From an uncultured Clostridia bacterium (GTDB lineage Bacteria > Bacillota_I > Bacilli_A > RF39 > UBA660): DNA of 64,000 bases. The translations under genes were made by a program, and so were the position numbers. Below are positions 31,081-41,674 of this stretch, in pieces; position 1 is the stretch's first letter, and each line of letters starts with the position of its first letter. The DNA lies in contig CAMBUO010000004.1 in assembly GCA_945871105.1 (NCBI GenBank), positions 1 through 64,000 of the forward strand, given 5' to 3'. The notes beneath the pieces are model-generated. The model searched no databases, was not told the DNA's origin, and saw nothing but the letters and a program-made list of their open reading frames with translations.

Positions 31081-32010
31081 TCATTCAGAATTTCTTAAAT
31101 TGTTTGCTATTTCTTTTAATTTACGAAAACGATGATTTAAACCTGATTTAGTAATCATTTTATTGGTTTCTAAAGACATAATTTCACTTAATTCTTGTAA
31201 AGAAGATTCAGGGTATTTTAATCTATAAGTAATAGCTTCTTCTAGTTTATTATCTAGAGCATCGATTCCTAGTTTATCTATAATTAAATTAATATCTTCT
31301 ATTTGTTTTGATGATGTTAAAATACTTTTTTCAATATTAGCTTGTTCACAATTATTAAGACGATTAGTCATATTTTTATGATCACGATAAATTCTAATAT
31401 CTTCATAATACATAACTGCTTGACTAGCATTAATAATTCTTAAAAAATCACCTATCTTTTCAGCTTCTTTTATATATACCATATATCCTTTATCACGATT
31501 AATAATTTTACTATTTAAATAAAACTCGTTTAATAAATTAGAAATAAATTTAGCTTCTTCTAAATAATCAATAAAAAATTCCAAGTGATACATCGAAGTT
31601 TTAGGATCATTAATACTACCTGTTCTTAAAAATACTCCTTTTAAATAAGCTCTTTTTTCATCTTCACATTCTGTTATATAAGATTCTGGAATATCTAAAT
31701 AATTATTGTTTTGATCTAATAAAGCTAAATCTTGAAAAATAACATTTTCTTTTTCAGGAATAATTAAAGTATATAAACGATTTTTACTAAATTTAGTTTT
31801 TTTATACTCAGTTTTAATATTTATATTATATAATTCTTTAAAAAGAGTATAGATATGTTTACAAACAGTTGAATTTTCAGTTACTAAATCTAAAGTATTA
31901 TTATTTCTATTATAAGAATTACGAAGAATAGCCGATAATTCAGCTTGATTTGCTGTTTGATTACTTATTTCTTGACTAATTTCATTTTTAACATTAGTAG
32001 TAAAAGACAT
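31081..32010 (-). CDS. whiA: WhiA-family DNA-binding protein
   Basis: N-terminal homing-endonuclease-like region; LKYPESSLQELSEIM..ITKSGLNHRFRKLKEIA. Confidence 0.94.
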   Translation of the reverse strand: MSFTTNVKNEISQEISNQTANQAELSAILRNSYNRNNNTLDLVTENSTVCKHIYTLFKELYNINIKTEYKKTKFSKNRLYTLIIPEKENVIFQDLALLDQNNNYLDIPESYITECEDEKRAYLKGVFLRTGSINDPKTSMYHLEFFIDYLEEAKFISNLLNEFYLNSKIINRDKGYMVYIKEAEKIGDFLRIINASQAVMYYEDIRIYRDHKNMTNRLNNCEQANIEKSILTSSKQIEDINLIIDKLGIDALDNKLEEAITYRLKYPESSLQELSEIMSLETNKMITKSGLNHRFRKLKEIANNLRNSE

Positions 32011-32018
32011 TGTATCAC

Positions 32019-32942
32019 CTACTTTTTATTTAAATTTTTAATAATATTTGTAGCTGCTATCATTCCTTCACTAGCAGCATTTACTAATTGATATAAATCT
32101 TTCTTAATAACATCTCCAACAGCATAAATAGTTTCAATATTAGTTTGCATATTATTATCTACTTTAATATAATTTTTATCAAGTTCTAATTTTAAATTAC
32201 CAAAGATATTAGGTGTGCTTCCAATATAGACAAATACTCCTGATACAGGTAATTCTTTTATTTTTTGATCTTGTTCATAAGTAATACCTGTTAAATAATT
32301 ATTATCTTTTTCTAAAGATTTAATAAAACTATGATATAAAACTTGAATATTATTCTTTTTTTCTATTTCTTTAACTATGTCTTCTTTACATTTAAAATAA
32401 TCATATTTATTAATAATTGTTACACGAGAACAAATATTAGCAAGATATAAAGCTTCTTTTAAAGCGGATTCTCCAGCACCTATAACTGCAACTTCTTTAT
32501 CTTTATAAAAATTAGCATCACATAAAGCACAGTAACTAATTCCTTTGCCAACAAGTTCATCTTCATGTTCTAAATTCAATTTACGAGGTTCTTTACCCGT
32601 TGCTAAGATTAAATATTTACATGATAGTTCTTGATCTTTTAAAATAACTTTATTACTATTTTTTAAATGTTTAATATTTAAAACTGTATCAAGTAAAATT
32701 TCTACATTCATGCTTTTTACTTGACTATAAAGATTATAAGCAAGATCTGGTCCACTTATACCTGGTAAACCGGGATAATTTTTAATTGTACTTATTTTAT
32801 TTAATATTCCCCCTGGAGCACTTTTTTCAATTAATAAAACATCTTTATTAGCTTGTTTCAAATAAATTGCAGCTGTTATTCCTGCTATTCCTCCACCTAT
32901 TATTATACAATCATATTTTTTCATTTTAATTTCCTTTCTCAT
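32019..32942 (-). CDS. trxB: Thioredoxin reductase
   Basis: IIGGGIAGITAAIYLKQANKDVLLIEK, CALCDANFYKDKEVAVIGAG. Confidence 0.94.
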   Translation of the reverse strand: MRKEIKMKKYDCIIIGGGIAGITAAIYLKQANKDVLLIEKSAPGGILNKISTIKNYPGLPGISGPDLAYNLYSQVKSMNVEILLDTVLNIKHLKNSNKVILKDQELSCKYLILATGKEPRKLNLEHEDELVGKGISYCALCDANFYKDKEVAVIGAGESALKEALYLANICSRVTIINKYDYFKCKEDIVKEIEKKNNIQVLYHSFIKSLEKDNNYLTGITYEQDQKIKELPVSGVFVYIGSTPNIFGNLKLELDKNYIKVDNNMQTNIETIYAVGDVIKKDLYQLVNAASEGMIAATNIIKNLNKK

Positions 32943-33723
32943 TGTAATTACTAGCTTTTTTAAACGAAATAATAAAAATAATTATTCCCGTAATTAACAA
33001 AATAATTGATATAACTTGAGCCATTTTTAAAGAACCTAACATTAAACTATCTGTTCGCATTGATTCAATAAAAAATCTTACTATCGAATACCATATTAAG
33101 TAGATAGAAAATAGCATACCTGTTTTTAATTTTTTATTTTTTCTAACTACTAATAATATAACTAATCCTATTAAATTTAAAATTGATTCATAGAAGAAAG
33201 TAGGATGATAATAAACTCCATCTATATACATACCATTTATAATAAATTCAGGTAAATGTAATTTTTCTAAAAATAATCTTGTTGTTACTCCTCCGTGCGC
33301 TTCTGAGTTAAAAAAATTCCCCCAACGACCAATTATTTGTCCAAGAATAAGTCCAAAGGTACAAGTATCAATATATTTAATAACTTCTTCGATCTTTTTT
33401 TGATGTTTAAAACTATAAATAAAAATAGTTATTAATCCTGCAACAATAGCTCCATGAATAGCAAGTCCACCATTCCAAACGGCTAATATTTCATAAGGAT
33501 TAGCAAGATAATAATCTAAATTAAATAAGACATAATAAAGTCTTGCTCCTAGAAAGCCAAAAAGAATAACATAAAAAAGCATATTAAAAAAGTATTCTTT
33601 ATCTAATTTTAATCTTTTTATTTCGAAATAAGTTAAAATAGAACCTAAAGCTACACCTAAAAACATTGTAATTGAATACCAATATATTTGAATAAATCCT
33701 AAATCAATAGCTACTCGATTCAT
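32926..33723 (-). CDS. lgt: Prolipoprotein diacylglyceryl transferase
   Basis: VWNGGLAIHGAIVAG, GQIIGRWGNFFNSEAHGG. Confidence 0.97.
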   Translation of the reverse strand: MNRVAIDLGFIQIYWYSITMFLGVALGSILTYFEIKRLKLDKEYFFNMLFYVILFGFLGARLYYVLFNLDYYLANPYEILAVWNGGLAIHGAIVAGLITIFIYSFKHQKKIEEVIKYIDTCTFGLILGQIIGRWGNFFNSEAHGGVTTRLFLEKLHLPEFIINGMYIDGVYYHPTFFYESILNLIGLVILLVVRKNKKLKTGMLFSIYLIWYSIVRFFIESMRTDSLMLGSLKMAQVISIILLITGIIIFIISFKKASNYNEKGN

Positions 33724-33793
33724 AAAATCACCAATATTAGTATATAGTTTTTTAAGGTTAATTACAATAAAAAAAGTAGTATTTAACTACTCT

Positions 33794-34135
33794 TTACATT
33801 GTTTTATTACTATATAAATTTTTAAATTCTTCAATACTATTTATTGTATAATCATATAGTTTTTTCTTAATAAAATAAATTTTTGTTTCATCAAGTTCCA
33901 TAGGATTCTTTACTAATAATATTAAATTAGCAATATTAAGTTCATCTACCAAAGAACTATTTATTTCAATATTTTCTAAAGAATCAATATTTTCTATATA
34001 GTTATTAATTATTTTTTGTAATTCTAATCCTTTATCAAAAAATTCTCCAAATATAATAGTTCCAAGTTCTAATAGTTTAATTAAATTATTAAATTTCAAA
34101 ACTTTTACTAATGATGATTCATCAAAATTTTTCAT
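33794..34135 (-). CDS. Hypothetical small protein
   Basis: 113-aa ORF in the lgt-uvrA gap; no family recognised. Confidence 0.55.
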   Translation of the reverse strand: MKNFDESSLVKVLKFNNLIKLLELGTIIFGEFFDKGLELQKIINNYIENIDSLENIEINSSLVDELNIANLILLVKNPMELDETKIYFIKKKLYDYTINSIEEFKNLYSNKTM

Positions 34136-34233
34136 AATACCCCCCTAAAAAATAATTTTCATGACTTATTATAACAAATATGACATTTTAGTCAAGTACA
34201 TATGACAATTCTTTAAAAAAATAATATAATTAA

Positions 34234-37044
34234 TTATTTTAATATTTTCTTTAAAAATTCTCCCGTATAACTTTCTTTTACTTTAGCAATATTTTCAGGA
34301 TTTCCTGTTGCAACAATAGTTCCTCCATTTGTTCCACCATCTGGTCCTAAATCAATAATATAATCAGCAGATTTTATAACATCAAGATTATGTTCAATTA
34401 CTAAAACAGTATCGCCATTTTCGACTATACGATTTAAAATACTAAGTAATCTTTTAATATCAGCGGAATGTAAACCAGTTGTTGGTTCATCTAAAATAAA
34501 TAAAGTTTTACCTGTTGCCTTTTTTTGTAATTCTTTGGATAATTTAACACGTCCAGCTTCTCCTCCTGATAAAGTGGTTGCACTTTGACCAAGTTTAACA
34601 TAACCAAGACCTACATCTTCTAATACTTGTAATTTACTCTTAATTTTTGGAACATTATCAAAGAATGCTAAAGCTTCTGTTACCCGCATATTTAAAACAT
34701 CAGCTATACTTTTGTCTTTATATTTAATAGATAAAGTTTCACTATTGTATCTTGTTCCATGACAAACTTCACAAGGAATATAAACATCTGGTAAGAAATG
34801 CATAGCTATTTTTTTTACTCCATCGCCAAAACAAGCTTCACATCTTCCACCTTTTACATTAAAAGAAAATCTATTTTTACCATAACCTAACATTTTAGCT
34901 TCTTTTGTCGTTGCAAATAAATCTCTAATATCATCAAATACACCGGTATAAGTAGCTGGATTTGATCTTGGCGTTCTGCCAATTGGATTTTGCGTAATAA
35001 TAACAACTTTATCTAAGTTATCAAGACCTACTATTTTTTTATGTTTTCCTGGTTTTATTTTAGATTTATAAATATAATTCATACAAGCTTTAGCAAGTAT
35101 TTCCATAACTAAACTACTTTTACCTGATCCTGATACACCGGTTACACAATTAAACACGCCAAGTGGAATTTTAACATCAATATTTTGTAAATTATTTTCC
35201 GATGCTCCTTTTATTTCAATAAACTTACCATTACCTTTTCTTCTAATTTTTGGTACTTCAATGCATTCTTTTCCACTTAAATATCTACCGGTAATACTAT
35301 TTTCATTTTGCATAACTTCTTGAGGAGTTCCAGCGGCAACAACATAACCACCATTTTCCCCAGCACCTGGCCCAATATCTACTAAATAATCACTAGCTAA
35401 CATGGTATCCGTATCATGTTCAACAACAATTAGAGTGTTTCCTAAATCACGCATATCAAGTAAAGACTTAATTAACTTTTCATTGTCTTTTTGATGTAAA
35501 CCAATACTAGGTTCATCAAGAACATATAAAACACCGGTTAATCTTGATCCTATTTGTGTAGCAAGTCTTATTCTTTGGGCTTCTCCTCCAGATAAAGTAC
35601 CAGCTGATCTAGCTAACGTTAAATATTCAAGTCCCACATTTTGTAAAAAATTCAAGCGATTAATTATTTCTTTGACAATTAATTCAGATATTTTTTGTTC
35701 TGATTCCGTTAATTTTAAATTATTAAACCAATTTAAAGCTTCTTTAATAGACATACATGTTACTTCATAAATATTTTTATTATTAATTTTTATATTTAAA
35801 ACACTTTCATTTAATCTAGCTTCATGACATACTTCACATGGCAGTTCAATCATATATTGTTCTAACCAATCTCTTATCCATTCACTAGAAGTTTCCATAT
35901 AACGTCTTTCTAAATTATTAATAACACCTTCAAAATAATCATGATTTTTAGTTACATTACCACTTCTACTTGTAATATTAAAAGTTAAAATATCCGGAGA
36001 ACCATATAAAACAATATCTTTTTCCTTTTTAGTTAACTTTTTAAACGGTTTATCCATATCAATTTTATAATAATCACAAACAGCTTTTAATCTTTTATAT
36101 TCAATTGAATCTTGATCATCATTTAAAGTTTTAATACATTTTTCATTTAAACTTAAAGAATCATCTGGTATTACTAAGTCAACATCTATTTTTAATTTAA
36201 CTCCAAGCCCTTTACATTCAGGACAAGCACCATATGGAGCATTGAAACTAAACATTCTAGGTTCTGGTTTAGAAATTGAATAATTACAATGAGGACAAGC
36301 ATAGGTAGTAGAAAATAAAGTTTCTTCTCCCCCTACAATATTTATTAATACTTTCCCGTTAGCAAGATTACAAGCATTTTCAATTGATTCATATAAACGA
36401 CTTCTAATTCCTTCTTTAATAACAATTCTATCTACAACAACATCTATCTTACTTTTTATATTTTTTTCAAGATTAATATCTTCTGATAAATCATACATTT
36501 CATCATTAATACGAACACGAATATAACCATCTTTTCTTAAATCATCTAAAATATCTTTATGTGTTCCTTTTAAAGAATCAACAACTGGAGCTAAAATAAT
36601 TAACTTAGTTCCTTCGCCAAAACTTTCTACTTTATTAACGATTTCTTCAATACTTTGACTAGTAATTGGTATTTGATGAGTTGGACAATAAGGAATACCA
36701 ATTCTTGCAAATAAAAGTCTTAAATAATCATATATTTCTGTTACAGTACCAACGGTTGATCGAGGATTTTTACTAGTAGTTTTTTGATCAATTGATATAC
36801 TAGGTGATAACCCTTCTATACTATCAACATCTGGTTTTTCCGATCCACCTAAAAACTGTCTAGCATAAGCTGATAAAGATTCAACATACCTTCTCTCTCC
36901 TTCAGCATAAATAGTATCAAAAGCTAAACTACTTTTACCTGATCCAGATAAACCAGTCATAACAATTAATTTATTTTTAGGTAACTCTAAATCAATATTT
37001 TTTAAATTATTTTCTCTAGCTCCTTTTATAATTATTTTATCCAT
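34234..37044 (-). CDS. uvrA: Excinuclease ABC subunit A (start trimmed to MDKIII)
   Basis: MTGLSGSGKSSLAFDTIYAEGERRYVESLSAYARQFLG; zinc fingers; LSGGEAQRIRLATQIGS. Confidence 0.97.
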   Translation of the reverse strand: MDKIIIKGARENNLKNIDLELPKNKLIVMTGLSGSGKSSLAFDTIYAEGERRYVESLSAYARQFLGGSEKPDVDSIEGLSPSISIDQKTTSKNPRSTVGTVTEIYDYLRLLFARIGIPYCPTHQIPITSQSIEEIVNKVESFGEGTKLIILAPVVDSLKGTHKDILDDLRKDGYIRVRINDEMYDLSEDINLEKNIKSKIDVVVDRIVIKEGIRSRLYESIENACNLANGKVLINIVGGEETLFSTTYACPHCNYSISKPEPRMFSFNAPYGACPECKGLGVKLKIDVDLVIPDDSLSLNEKCIKTLNDDQDSIEYKRLKAVCDYYKIDMDKPFKKLTKKEKDIVLYGSPDILTFNITSRSGNVTKNHDYFEGVINNLERRYMETSSEWIRDWLEQYMIELPCEVCHEARLNESVLNIKINNKNIYEVTCMSIKEALNWFNNLKLTESEQKISELIVKEIINRLNFLQNVGLEYLTLARSAGTLSGGEAQRIRLATQIGSRLTGVLYVLDEPSIGLHQKDNEKLIKSLLDMRDLGNTLIVVEHDTDTMLASDYLVDIGPGAGENGGYVVAAGTPQEVMQNENSITGRYLSGKECIEVPKIRRKGNGKFIEIKGASENNLQNIDVKIPLGVFNCVTGVSGSGKSSLVMEILAKACMNYIYKSKIKPGKHKKIVGLDNLDKVVIITQNPIGRTPRSNPATYTGVFDDIRDLFATTKEAKMLGYGKNRFSFNVKGGRCEACFGDGVKKIAMHFLPDVYIPCEVCHGTRYNSETLSIKYKDKSIADVLNMRVTEALAFFDNVPKIKSKLQVLEDVGLGYVKLGQSATTLSGGEAGRVKLSKELQKKATGKTLFILDEPTTGLHSADIKRLLSILNRIVENGDTVLVIEHNLDVIKSADYIIDLGPDGGTNGGTIVATGNPENIAKVKESYTGEFLKKILK

Positions 37045-37164
37045 AATACACCTCAAAAATCGAAAATAGTATATCATAAAATTAGAAAAAATAACAGAGG
37101 TAAAAAATGGTCTATTATTAATAAATACTAACCTTGTAGTATAAACGCATTTAATTTATATTTA

Positions 37165-37740
37165 TTACTTTCTTTTTAAAAATTTACCATACATAACTAA
37201 ATTAATCAGAATTGAATTAATAATAATTACTACAATAGCATACAATAATTTTTTTATTCCAAATTGAAAACATCCTATTAATAAAATAATAATATTAATG
37301 ATTAAATTAATTGTTCCTACTTTAATATTTTTATATTTATTAATAATCGGAGCAATCGTATTAATACCACCGGCTGTAAAACCTAATTTATAGATATAAC
37401 CATTAGTTAAACCAGATATTATACCTGTTATAATAACATTTAATAGATTAGTTGAAATATTTAAATTGAAAAAACTAGTTAACTTAATAAATAAAGGATA
37501 AGAGATGGTAGCTATAACTGTTCCTAAAGTAGTTTCTTTCTTTAAAAAGATATAACTTAAAATTAGCATTAGTAAATTGATTATTAAAACAATTGTTGAA
37601 TGAGGCATCTTAATTAATTCATGAATAATAATAGCTAATCCTTGGTTACCACCAGTTACTAATTTCATTGGTTTTAAAAAGATATTAAAGTTAATAGCTG
37701 CTATTAATAAAATAAGTAGTAATTTTAAATATTTTTTCAT
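37165..37740 (-). CDS. YitT-family membrane protein without the C-terminal DUF2179 domain
   Basis: FLKPMKLVTGGNQGLAIIIHEL, LGFTAGGINTIAPI; 191 aa only. Confidence 0.85.
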   Translation of the reverse strand: MKKYLKLLLILLIAAINFNIFLKPMKLVTGGNQGLAIIIHELIKMPHSTIVLIINLLMLILSYIFLKKETTLGTVIATISYPLFIKLTSFFNLNISTNLLNVIITGIISGLTNGYIYKLGFTAGGINTIAPIINKYKNIKVGTINLIINIIILLIGCFQFGIKKLLYAIVVIIINSILINLVMYGKFLKRK

Positions 37741-37772
37741 ATTTCTCCTAAAAAAAAGAAGTAATAATACTT

Positions 37773-38877
37773 CTATAAATTTATATTTTGTTTTAAATAA
37801 CTTTCAATAAAAGAATCTAAATCTCCATCTAAAACTTTTAAAACATTACTAGTTTCATAATTAGTTCGATGGTCTTTAACTAAAGAATATGGATGCATAA
37901 CATAACTTCTTATTTGGGAACCAAACTCGATATTCATACTTTCTCCTTTGACATTTTGTAATTCTTGATTTCTTTTTTCAATTTCAATTAGCTTTAATTT
38001 ATTTTTTAACATTCGCATAGCTTCTTCTCTATTTTGAATCTGACTTCTTTGATTTTGACAAGTAACTACAATTTTAGAAGGTAAATGCGTTATTCGAACA
38101 GCACTATCAGTAGTATTAATATGTTGTCCTCCAGCACCACTACTTCTATAAACATCGATTTTTAAATCTTTTTCTTCAATTTTCACATCGTCTACTTCTT
38201 TAAATTCAGGAATAATATCGACCGAAGCAAAAGAAGTATGTCTTTTATTATTAGCATCAAATGGAGATAATCTTACTAATCGATGCACGCCTTTTTCACT
38301 TTTTAATTTACCATAAGCATATAATCCTTCTACTTTTAAAGAAACACTTTTAATACCTGCTTCTTCTCCATCTAAAAGGGAAATAACTTCATATTTAAAC
38401 TTATGATCATCTAAATATCTTGTATACATGCGATATAACATATTAGTCCAATCACAAGCCTCAGTTCCTCCTGCTCCAGCATGAATTTCTAAAAGACAAT
38501 TATTTTTATCATAATCACCAGAAAACAAAGTAAACATTTCCACATCACTTAATCTTTTTTGTAAACTAGTTAATTCTTGTTCAATTTTATCTTTGATACT
38601 TAAATCCATTTCTATTTCTAAAATATCTAAATATTCCAGATTATTTAAAACATCTTTTTTTAAATCATTTATAGTATAAACTATTTCTTTTAAATTATTT
38701 AATTCATCCATGATTTTATTAACATTATTTTTATCTTGCCAAAAATCAGGTTCATTAGTTATACTTTCTAATTCTTTAATTCTTTCTTGTTTATTATCAA
38801 TGTCAAAGTAACCTCCATAATTCAGTTACTTTATCTTGAATATTTAATAATTCATTTTTTAATATATTTATATCCAT
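37773..38877 (-). CDS. prfB: Peptide chain release factor 2, with programmed +1 frameshift
   Basis: GGQHINTTDSAVRITHLP; upstream 0-frame ATG (38877) reads to TGGAGGTTACTTTGAC with in-frame TGA at 38805..38803, then +1 frame. Confidence 0.95.
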
Positions 38878-38885
38878 ATATCTCC

Positions 38886-39563
38886 TTATTTAGCAATTAT
38901 TTCAGCATCTTCTATTTTAGAATCTTTTTTATTAACTATTTCTTTTTCTAAGACTTCTTGTTTTTCTTCAACTGTTTCTGTGGATATAACTTTAGTATTA
39001 GCTAAAATATCTTGTAATCCTCTTCCGTTTTTACTAAATAAAATCATAGCAAGAGAAACTATATAAACAAAGGAAAAAACATAAGAAATAATATTATAAG
39101 AAGTTAAATAAATATCTTTACTAAATAATAAAATAGTTATTATTGTTATAATATTTATTAAAACTGAATCAATTACTAAAGCTCTAATTAGATAATTATT
39201 CATTGTTAATTTTTTATCATTATTCGATGTAATTTTAATTTTCATTAATTTTTTACCTAAAGTTTCCCCATTCATAAAGTAAGTTAAAACTACAAAATAA
39301 ATTATACTTAATACCGTAGAAACAATAGTTTGAGGGACACCTTCTTTATTTAATTGATAATTTATATCAGTTCCTTTTTCTAAATATTCTTCCATCGTTA
39401 CTTCTTGATTACGATAATCTATAGTTAAAGTTTCAAATTCTTTATTTAATTTGTTATAATTTTCACTTGTTGGAACAAAATATGTTAATAAAAGTGAAAC
39501 GAAAGAAATTATCATAATATCAACAAGATAAGCTAATACTCTTTTATAACTATTTGCTTTCAT
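38886..39563 (-). CDS. RDD-family membrane protein
   Basis: YKRVLAYLVDIMIISFVSLLL, GETLGKKLMKIKI. Confidence 0.85.
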   Translation of the reverse strand: MKANSYKRVLAYLVDIMIISFVSLLLTYFVPTSENYNKLNKEFETLTIDYRNQEVTMEEYLEKGTDINYQLNKEGVPQTIVSTVLSIIYFVVLTYFMNGETLGKKLMKIKITSNNDKKLTMNNYLIRALVIDSVLINIITIITILLFSKDIYLTSYNIISYVFSFVYIVSLAMILFSKNGRGLQDILANTKVISTETVEEKQEVLEKEIVNKKDSKIEDAEIIAK

Positions 39564-40530
39564 TTAAATCCTCCTTTAACTGATTTAATAAGTTAATTAT
39601 ATCACATATTTTAGTTGTTTGAAAAATTTTATTCTTAACTTCAACGCTTCCTTTAATACCTTTCAAATACCAGGCAGCATGATTTCTTATTTCTAAACAA
39701 ACTAATTTTTCTGGTTTAATTTGACTTAAGTAATTAATATGTTTAAGACACATATCTATTTTATCTATATCTGTTGGTTTTTTTAAAATTGTTCCATCTT
39801 CTAAATAAGCATTTATTTCTCTTATTAACCAAGGATTACCTAGTACTCCTCTTCCAATCATGATTAAATCGCATCCGGTTTCATCTAACATAGCTTTAGC
39901 TTTATAAATATCGGTTATATCTCCATTACCGATTACTGGAATTTTAACTGCTTCTTTGACTTGTTTAATAATATTCCAATCAGCTTTACCACTATAACCT
40001 TGACTTCTTGTTCGAGGATGAACACAAATAGCACTAGCTCCAGCACTTTCACATATTTTAGCAACTTCAACAGCATTTATATTATTTTGATCCCAACCAC
40101 TTCTGATTTTAACCGTAACAGGTACACTTACAGCTTTTACAACACTAGAAACTATTTCATATATTTTTTGAGGATCTTTTAAAAGAGCTGCACCAGCTTG
40201 TGATTTAACTGCTACTTTAGGTACCGGACACCCCATATTAATATCAATAATATCTGGTTTCATTTCTTTTTCGATATATTTAGCAGCTTCCACAAAGGAT
40301 TCTTTATCACTTCCAAATATTTGTTGAACAATTGGTCTTTCAATTTGTTCCATGAATAACATTTCTTTTGTCTTTTGATTGCCATAAAAAATAGCCTTAT
40401 CACTAACCATTTCCGCATAGATTAAAGAACAACCCATTTCCTTAATAATCTTTCGAAAAGCGCTATTACAAATACCAGCCATGGGAGCTAGAACTGTTTT
40501 ACCTTTAATTTCTACATTTCCTATATACAT
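39550..40530 (-). CDS. tRNA-dihydrouridine synthase (DusB-like)
   Basis: VLAPMAGICNSAFRKII, DINMGCPVPKVAVKSQAGAALL. Confidence 0.95.
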   Translation of the reverse strand: MYIGNVEIKGKTVLAPMAGICNSAFRKIIKEMGCSLIYAEMVSDKAIFYGNQKTKEMLFMEQIERPIVQQIFGSDKESFVEAAKYIEKEMKPDIIDINMGCPVPKVAVKSQAGAALLKDPQKIYEIVSSVVKAVSVPVTVKIRSGWDQNNINAVEVAKICESAGASAICVHPRTRSQGYSGKADWNIIKQVKEAVKIPVIGNGDITDIYKAKAMLDETGCDLIMIGRGVLGNPWLIREINAYLEDGTILKKPTDIDKIDMCLKHINYLSQIKPEKLVCLEIRNHAAWYLKGIKGSVEVKNKIFQTTKICDIINLLNQLKEDLNESK

Positions 40531-40544
40531 AAAATACTCCTTTT

Positions 40545-41543
40545 CTAAACTTTAGTTCTCGTACAAGTATCACTTAAATATTCATCAGGATTACTATATA
40601 TTTCGATACAATATTGATTATCTTCTCCACCACGAGGTCTAAATGTTGCATTTTGAGCATTAATTAAATATCTTTTAATATTATTACCACTTAAAGTAGT
40701 ATCTAATCTTATTAATTTTGCTTTAGCTGGATCTAAAACTAAAAAATCTGATTGCTGTAAATTATTAAAATCACATTTTTTTCTAATACCGACAATAGTA
40801 ACAAAATGTCTTAAATTAGTATTGGGTTTTCCATTTACTTCTATTACCGTTGGTCTATCATTAATTAATTCAGAAGCCGCTATTTCTAATATTTCTGATA
40901 TATCACAACTTGTTAAGCCAACGGTTGATCCTGTTAAATTTTCACTATCAGAAAATCTAAAAATATCACTTGCATAAGCATGTGCACATTGCCAACATTT
41001 ATCTTTTTGCTGTTTTTTTAAATGATTATAACCTTTACTAGTATCGATGATATAAAATATTTCTCCATCATACTTATAAGTTATTAAATCTGTATTTTCA
41101 AGAGAATATTCTTGATTTTTATCAATTACTTCTTCTTCAACTTCATTTGCTTCTTCATTAATAGCTAAATTATTTTCATCTTCATATTCCAAGTCTTCTA
41201 TATTTTGATCATTTTCTTTATTGTCATCAGAGATAACTAAATCTTCTTTAGTATTTTTTTCAACAGATAAATCTAAATTATTTTGTTCTTCATCTAAAAT
41301 AAAACTACTATCATCTACTTCTTGAAAAGATGAAATAGGTGGGTATGAAAAATTAATTAAATCAGAAATACTAGTTTTTTCCTTATTATCAGGAACTTCT
41401 TTATTAATTGTAGATTTGTTTTGATTTTTAATTAAAAAACTTGTTAAAACAACCGAAGTAGTTGCTAATAAAATTAAAACTTTATTTCTAATTTTTAAAT
41501 TTTTAACTTTACTATTTGGTTTATTAAAATTATCTTCTTCCAT
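40545..41543 (-). CDS. Membrane-anchored papain/C39-like putative cysteine peptidase with acidic linker
   Basis: N-terminal TM; acidic region; KQQKDKCWQCAHAYASDI, NLRHFVTIVGI, FLVLDPAKAK. Confidence 0.65.
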   Translation of the reverse strand: MEEDNFNKPNSKVKNLKIRNKVLILLATTSVVLTSFLIKNQNKSTINKEVPDNKEKTSISDLINFSYPPISSFQEVDDSSFILDEEQNNLDLSVEKNTKEDLVISDDNKENDQNIEDLEYEDENNLAINEEANEVEEEVIDKNQEYSLENTDLITYKYDGEIFYIIDTSKGYNHLKKQQKDKCWQCAHAYASDIFRFSDSENLTGSTVGLTSCDISEILEIAASELINDRPTVIEVNGKPNTNLRHFVTIVGIRKKCDFNNLQQSDFLVLDPAKAKLIRLDTTLSGNNIKRYLINAQNATFRPRGGEDNQYCIEIYSNPDEYLSDTCTRTKV

Positions 41544-41674
41544 AAAACCTCCTCATTTACGAAGAATTATAACAAATTTCACTATAATAGTCAAAAAGAG
41601 ACATTTAAGTCTCTAAAATTTATTACCATATTCAAATATTTCATTTTTTATTTAATAGCTATTAATGATAAAAG

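Noticed and set aside
37773-38711. prfB starting at 38711
   Set aside because: The upstream 25 codons plus the frameshift site show the true start is at 38877.
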